Shown here piece by piece: positions 59,617-62,955 of a DNA stretch of 62,955 nucleotides (position 1 is the first letter of the stretch; every line of letters begins with the position of its first letter). The notes beneath the pieces are model-generated. The model saw only the letters and a program-made list of their open reading frames with translations, was not told the origin of the DNA and did not search any database. Origin of the DNA: Bacteroidaceae bacterium (lineage in GTDB: Bacteria; Bacteroidota; Bacteroidia; Bacteroidales; Bacteroidaceae); the NCBI GenBank assembly GCA_017429525.1, contig JAFROT010000024.1, positions 1-62,955 on the forward strand, given 5' to 3'. A program made the position numbers and the translations under genes.

Positions 59617-60681
59617 ATGAAGAGAAAGCATGTCATCATAGCCGCACTGTCCGTGCTGACGAGCGCTGACTGCTGGGCGCAACCCAAGCTGAGCATCGCA
59701 AGCGACCTGAAGAACGTGGGCGAGGTCGTGTTCCAACAGCCGCGCCGCGTCAGCTTCGACCTCACGAACGCGGGCACCGAGCCTCTGCAGCTGCAGCGCG
59801 TCAACAGTTCCTGCGGCTGCACGACCGTGGAATGGCCCAAGGGGGCTATCGCACCGGGCGAGAGCGCTACGGTCACCGCCACCTTCGACGCCCAGATGCT
59901 GGGGTCGTTCTACAAGGAAATCGAGCTCTGGACGAATGCCGACAAGGCCCCTGCCTACCTGACTTTCCAGGGACGCGTAGTGGCCGCTACGACCGACTAC
60001 GAGGGTACGTTCCCCATCGATATGGGCGTTGCACGCCTGTCGACGAACGTCGTGGAGTTCGACGACGTCAATCGCGGCGACCACCCCGAGGCCGTCATCA
60101 TGGTGATGAACAACTCGCGCACCAGCTACCGCCCGGAGCTGATGCATCTGCCCTCCTACCTCACGGCCACCTACCACCCCGAGTTGCTGGCTGGCGGTCG
60201 CGTGGGGCGCATCGTCCTCCATCTGAACAGTGAGCGCCTGAAGAACTACGGTCTCACCGAGACCTCAGTCTACCTGGCCCGCAAGATGGGCGACAAGGTG
60301 AGCGCCGAGAACGAGATCGACGTCTCGGCCATCCTGCTGCCGGGCTTTGCCAATCTCTCGGCCGACGAACTGGCCAAGGCCCCGCACATGGAGCTGGAGC
60401 AGGACAGCCTCGTCTTCGGTCTGGAGAAGGACAAGGAGTCGCAGGTGGTGATGGTCAGCAACACGGGCCTACGTCCGTTGAATGTACGTAGCGTGCAGGT
60501 GCATGGCAAGGGCGTCAACGTGAAACTGGGCAACCGCGTCATCAAGCCTGGCAAGAGTGTGCAGCTGAAGGTGACCGTGCTCCGCGACATGATACGCAAC
60601 AACAAGAGCACGCCCCGCATCCTGCTGATCACCGACGACCCCGCACGCCCCAAGACAATCGTCAAGGTCAAGACGAGTTGA
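59617..60681 (+). CDS. DUF1573 protein, exported
   Basis: 354 aa with a signal peptide (LTSADCWAQ). Residues ~25-125 are a DUF1573 Ig-like domain with the family core NSSCGCTTVEWPKGAIAPGE; the rest appears to be two more beta-sandwich domains (TYHPELLAGGRVGRIVLHLN; VVMVSNTGLRPLNVRSVQV). DUF1573 proteins are abundant in Bacteroidetes envelopes; function unknown. Starts 3 bp after the GH43 stop, so it is co-transcribed with it. Confidence 0.88.
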   Translation: MKRKHVIIAALSVLTSADCWAQPKLSIASDLKNVGEVVFQQPRRVSFDLTNAGTEPLQLQRVNSSCGCTTVEWPKGAIAPGESATVTATFDAQMLGSFYKEIELWTNADKAPAYLTFQGRVVAATTDYEGTFPIDMGVARLSTNVVEFDDVNRGDHPEAVIMVMNNSRTSYRPELMHLPSYLTATYHPELLAGGRVGRIVLHLNSERLKNYGLTETSVYLARKMGDKVSAENEIDVSAILLPGFANLSADELAKAPHMELEQDSLVFGLEKDKESQVVMVSNTGLRPLNVRSVQVHGKGVNVKLGNRVIKPGKSVQLKVTVLRDMIRNNKSTPRILLITDDPARPKTIVKVKTS

Positions 60682-60683
60682 CA

Positions 60684-60722
60684 AGTTCTTCGCAGAGCGA
60701 AGCGAGCAGAGCTCGAGCGGAC
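60684..60722. repeat. 39-bp dispersed repeat, copy B
   Basis: Identical to 58437-58475; begins 2 bp after the DUF1573 stop. A second partial unit (GAGTTCTTCGCAGAGCGAGG) follows at about 60731. Confidence 0.85.
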
Positions 60723-60817
60723 GAGTGGACGAGTTCTTCGCAGAGCGAGGTTCGAGAGGGCGAGAGGAGTGAAGCCTCTCAGGTAGAGTGCCCTGCAGCC
60801 TCCGTCCCGTTCTTTTC

Positions 60818-60842
60818 TTCGCGATTCAATCGCGAATAGTTT
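60818..60842 (+). terminator. Hairpin upstream of meaB
   Basis: TTCGCGATT (60818-60826) and AATCGCGAA (60828-60836), then TAGTTTTC. Terminator-like for the DUF1573 unit, but close to the meaB start. Confidence 0.5.
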
Positions 60843-60864
60843 TCACCCTATTAATTTCCTTCTC

Positions 60865-61962
60865 ATGGAGCACCCCGAGAATAATGAAGAATACAAAGGA
60901 CTGGTCGTCAATAGCGGCGTAGAGCAGCCCGCCATCGTAAACCCCTACCTGCAACGCGGCCGTTTCGCCCGCCGACGCCTCACGGCTGCCGACTATGTCG
61001 AAGGCATCGTCAAAGGGAACGTGACCATCCTCGGGCAGGCTGTGACACTCGTCGAAAGCACCAACCCCGAACATCAGGCCATCGCGCAGGAAGTCATCGA
61101 GAAATGCCTGCCCTACAGCGGGAAGAGCATACGCATCGGCATCAGCGGCGTGCCAGGTGCCGGCAAGAGCACGAGCATTGACGAGTTCGGTATCCATGTG
61201 CTGGAGCGCACAGGCGGCAAGCTGGCCGTGCTGGCTATCGACCCGAGTTCCGAAAAGACCAAGGGCAGCATTCTGGGCGACAAGACACGCATGGAGAAAC
61301 TCAGCGTACACCCCGACTCGTTCATCCGCCCCAGTCCTTCGGCTGGTTCGCTCGGCGGCGTAGCACGCAAGACGCGCGAGACCATCATCCTCTGCGAGGC
61401 AGCAGGCTTCGACAAGATTTTCGTCGAGACCGTAGGCGTTGGACAGAGCGAGACGGCCTGCCACTCGATGGTTGACTTCTTCCTCGTCATCCAACTCGCA
61501 GGGACAGGCGACGAGTTGCAAGGCATCAAACGCGGCATCATGGAAATGGCCGACGGCATTGTCATCAACAAGTGCGACGGCGAGAACGTCGATGCCTGCC
61601 ACCTGGCAGCACGACAGTTCCAGAACGCCCTTCACCTGTTCCCCATGCCCGAGAGCGGATGGACGCCCAAGGTGCTGTGCTACTCAGGCTTCTACGGACT
61701 CGGCATCAAGGAGATCTGGGATATGGTCTACGACTACGTGGACTTCGTCAAGAAGAACGGCTACTTCGACCACCGACGTGCCGAGCAGGCCAAATACTGG
61801 ATGTACGAGAGCATCAACGAGCAACTGCGCAACGGCTTCTACCAGAACGCCACCATCGCCTCGCTGCTGCCACGCGCCGAACAGAGCGTGCTCGACGGGC
61901 AGAAGACCTCATTCGTGGCGGCCAAGCAACTCCTCGACACGTACTTTGCACTCCTCCATTAG
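60865..61962 (+). CDS. meaB: Methylmalonyl-CoA mutase-associated GTPase MeaB
   Basis: 365-aa G3E-type GTPase that protects and reloads cobalamin in methylmalonyl-CoA mutase. P-loop SGVPGAGKSTSIDEFG, Switch/Walker region LAIDPSSEKTKGSILGDKTR, VETVGVGQSETACHSMVDFF, and NKCDGEN for guanine recognition. The C-terminal ~60 residues are the dimerisation arm. The partner mutA-mutB genes lie at the left edge of the window, not adjacent. The last 54 bp overlap ispH on the opposite strand. Confidence 0.96.
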   Translation: MEHPENNEEYKGLVVNSGVEQPAIVNPYLQRGRFARRRLTAADYVEGIVKGNVTILGQAVTLVESTNPEHQAIAQEVIEKCLPYSGKSIRIGISGVPGAGKSTSIDEFGIHVLERTGGKLAVLAIDPSSEKTKGSILGDKTRMEKLSVHPDSFIRPSPSAGSLGGVARKTRETIILCEAAGFDKIFVETVGVGQSETACHSMVDFFLVIQLAGTGDELQGIKRGIMEMADGIVINKCDGENVDACHLAARQFQNALHLFPMPESGWTPKVLCYSGFYGLGIKEIWDMVYDYVDFVKKNGYFDHRRAEQAKYWMYESINEQLRNGFYQNATIASLLPRAEQSVLDGQKTSFVAAKQLLDTYFALLH

Positions 61963-62796
61963 CCATTTAGGCGTGGACGTGGCGCCACAGATGCCGATAG
62001 AGCAGTCCGACTTGGACCTGACGTCGGCGAAGAAGGACAAGGCAATCTCATCGGGATCATCAATCATGTAAGAACGTGGGTTCACGTTCTTACATTCGTT
62101 ATAAAGCACCCGTCCGTTAGAACTCTTGTGGCCACAGACGAAAAGGATGACATCGTGACAGGCTGCGAACTCACGGATATGGGGCATCCGATTGGCGACC
62201 TGACGGCAGATGGTGTCGTAGTAAGTGAAGGTGGCACAAGGGTCGATATGTCCTTGGATATATGCGACTATCTCGCGGAAGCCTTCGACCGACTTGGTCG
62301 TCTGGGAATAGAGAGCGATGTCGCGATGGAAGTCCAGGCTCTGAGCCTCCTCGAGCGTCTCAATGACAATAGCCGTGCCTTCGGTCTGCCCAACGAGTCC
62401 CAAGACCTCGGCATGGCCGCGCTTGCCATAGATGACAATCTGACGGCGGTGCTGACTGTCGCCTTCGTACTCACGACGGATGCGCTCCTGCAGATGCAGC
62501 ACGACGGGGCAGGTGGCATCGAAGAGATGGATGCCGTTGGCCTCGGCCTGACGGTAGGTGGCAGGCGGTTCGCCATGAGCCCGCAGCAGCACGTTGGCAT
62601 CGTGCAGCTCGGCCAATGCTGCATGGTCAATCGTCACCAAGCCCAACGCCCGCAGGCGCTCGACCTCGCGACCATTGTGGACGATGTCGCCCAGACAGTA
62701 GAGCGGTCGGCCGGCCTGCAGCTCCTCTTCGGCTTTGCTGATGGCGCGCGTCACGCCAAAGCAGAACCCTGAACCGGTGTCGATTTCGATGGACAT
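61909..62796 (-). CDS. ispH: 4-hydroxy-3-methylbut-2-enyl diphosphate reductase
   Basis: 295-aa iron-sulfur enzyme, last step of the MEP isoprenoid pathway, yielding IPP and DMAPP. Three cluster Cys: SGFCFGVTRAI, FDATCPVVLHLQ and SIGICGATSTPKWLMEE. Substrate residues in RAHGEPPATY and YSQTTKS also fit. The C-terminus runs 54 bp into the 3' end of meaB. Confidence 0.96.
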   Translation of the reverse strand: MSIEIDTGSGFCFGVTRAISKAEEELQAGRPLYCLGDIVHNGREVERLRALGLVTIDHAALAELHDANVLLRAHGEPPATYRQAEANGIHLFDATCPVVLHLQERIRREYEGDSQHRRQIVIYGKRGHAEVLGLVGQTEGTAIVIETLEEAQSLDFHRDIALYSQTTKSVEGFREIVAYIQGHIDPCATFTYYDTICRQVANRMPHIREFAACHDVILFVCGHKSSNGRVLYNECKNVNPRSYMIDDPDEIALSFFADVRSKSDCSIGICGATSTPKWLMEECKVRVEELLGRHE

Positions 62797-62955
62797 ATTG
62801 ACGGATTAACGGATTAATTGAAGTTTCGGAAGCTCAAACCCCGTAGGGGTGTCGGAATTTAGGCAGGGGTGAAGCGAAGCGAAACCCCTGCTCTCCGTTG
62901 ACGGTTAACCAGAGTGCCGTAGGTACGACGGAGTGATTGAGATTATTCCGTCGCC
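62797..62955. other. Right-edge intergenic sequence with small hairpins
   Basis: 159 bp upstream of ispH. Contains ACCCCGTAGGGGT (about 62838-62850) and a GCAGGGGT/ACCCCTGC hairpin (62863-62891). No clear promoter or coding sequence before the window ends. Confidence 0.5.

Noticed and set aside
58540-60222. 560-codon minus-strand frame over GH43 and DUF1573
   Set aside because: Spans two well-supported genes in antisense; His/Val/Arg-rich, no domain, no promoter.

Overview
The window looks like chromosome from a Bacteroidales bacterium (Prevotella/Bacteroides-like, fairly GC-rich). The signs are many upstream regions carrying the Bacteroidetes -33/-7 promoter (TTTG, 19-21 bp, TAnnTTTG), typical family content (methylmalonyl-CoA mutase MutAB/MeaB, PorE-like and alpha-2-macroglobulin envelope proteins, TPR-TM-HTH regulators, 'smalll' protein, HU-related protein, four-helix suffix protein), and intergenic repeats of Bacteroidales type. 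The species cannot be named from the sequence alone. No rRNA, tRNA, CRISPR array or insertion sequence was recognised.

Layout. 0-2.7 kb: mutA-mutB (minus, mutB cut by the left edge). 2.9-6.4 kb: a Na/Pi cotransporter divergent from a PhoB/PhoR-like two-component system; the shared promoter region holds seven exact 11-bp direct repeats that look like a Pho-box array. 6.5-14.7 kb: topoisomerase III, a PorE-like OmpA lipoprotein, a CorA transporter and a DUF349 protein. 14.7-20.5 kb: a three-gene RND efflux operon. 20.4-23.5 kb: thyA-folA and an rsmF-like methyltransferase whose coding region appears to contain a palindromic GC-rich repeat. 24-28.8 kb: NhaC antiporter, patatin-like phospholipase, TPR regulator, secreted unknown. 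28.9-36.4 kb: a small polysaccharide-degradation cluster (alginate-lyase-like, lyase/GH28-like fusion, GH43) without SusC/SusD. 36.5-47.6 kb: pyrH, lpxB, surE, a very large alpha-2-macroglobulin-like protein, pepD and a membrane protein, all minus. 47.7-49.7 kb: ksgA and a lipoprotein.

49.7-56.7 kb is the accessory region: a run of small, mostly overlapping minus-strand genes (M15 peptidase, 34-aa smalll protein, HU-related protein, helicase-loader-like protein, Cys-rich and zinc-ribbon microproteins, WYL_2/DUF2693-like protein, HNH endonuclease, TM microprotein, an S24 peptidase with exactly UmuD-like spacing of its cleavage and catalytic residues, and a four-helix protein broken by an in-frame stop). 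It has phage character but no integrase, capsid or terminase, and is packed with several distinct repeat families.

57.2-62.8 kb returns to housekeeping: aroB, a second GH43, a DUF1573 protein, meaB and ispH. MeaB services the MutAB mutase encoded about 58 kb away at the other end.

Most interesting items: the Pho-box-like array; the UmuD-like switch, broken four-helix gene and island; repeats that occur inside genes and in several intergenic regions; and interlocked face-to-face promoter elements between ksgA and its divergent neighbour.
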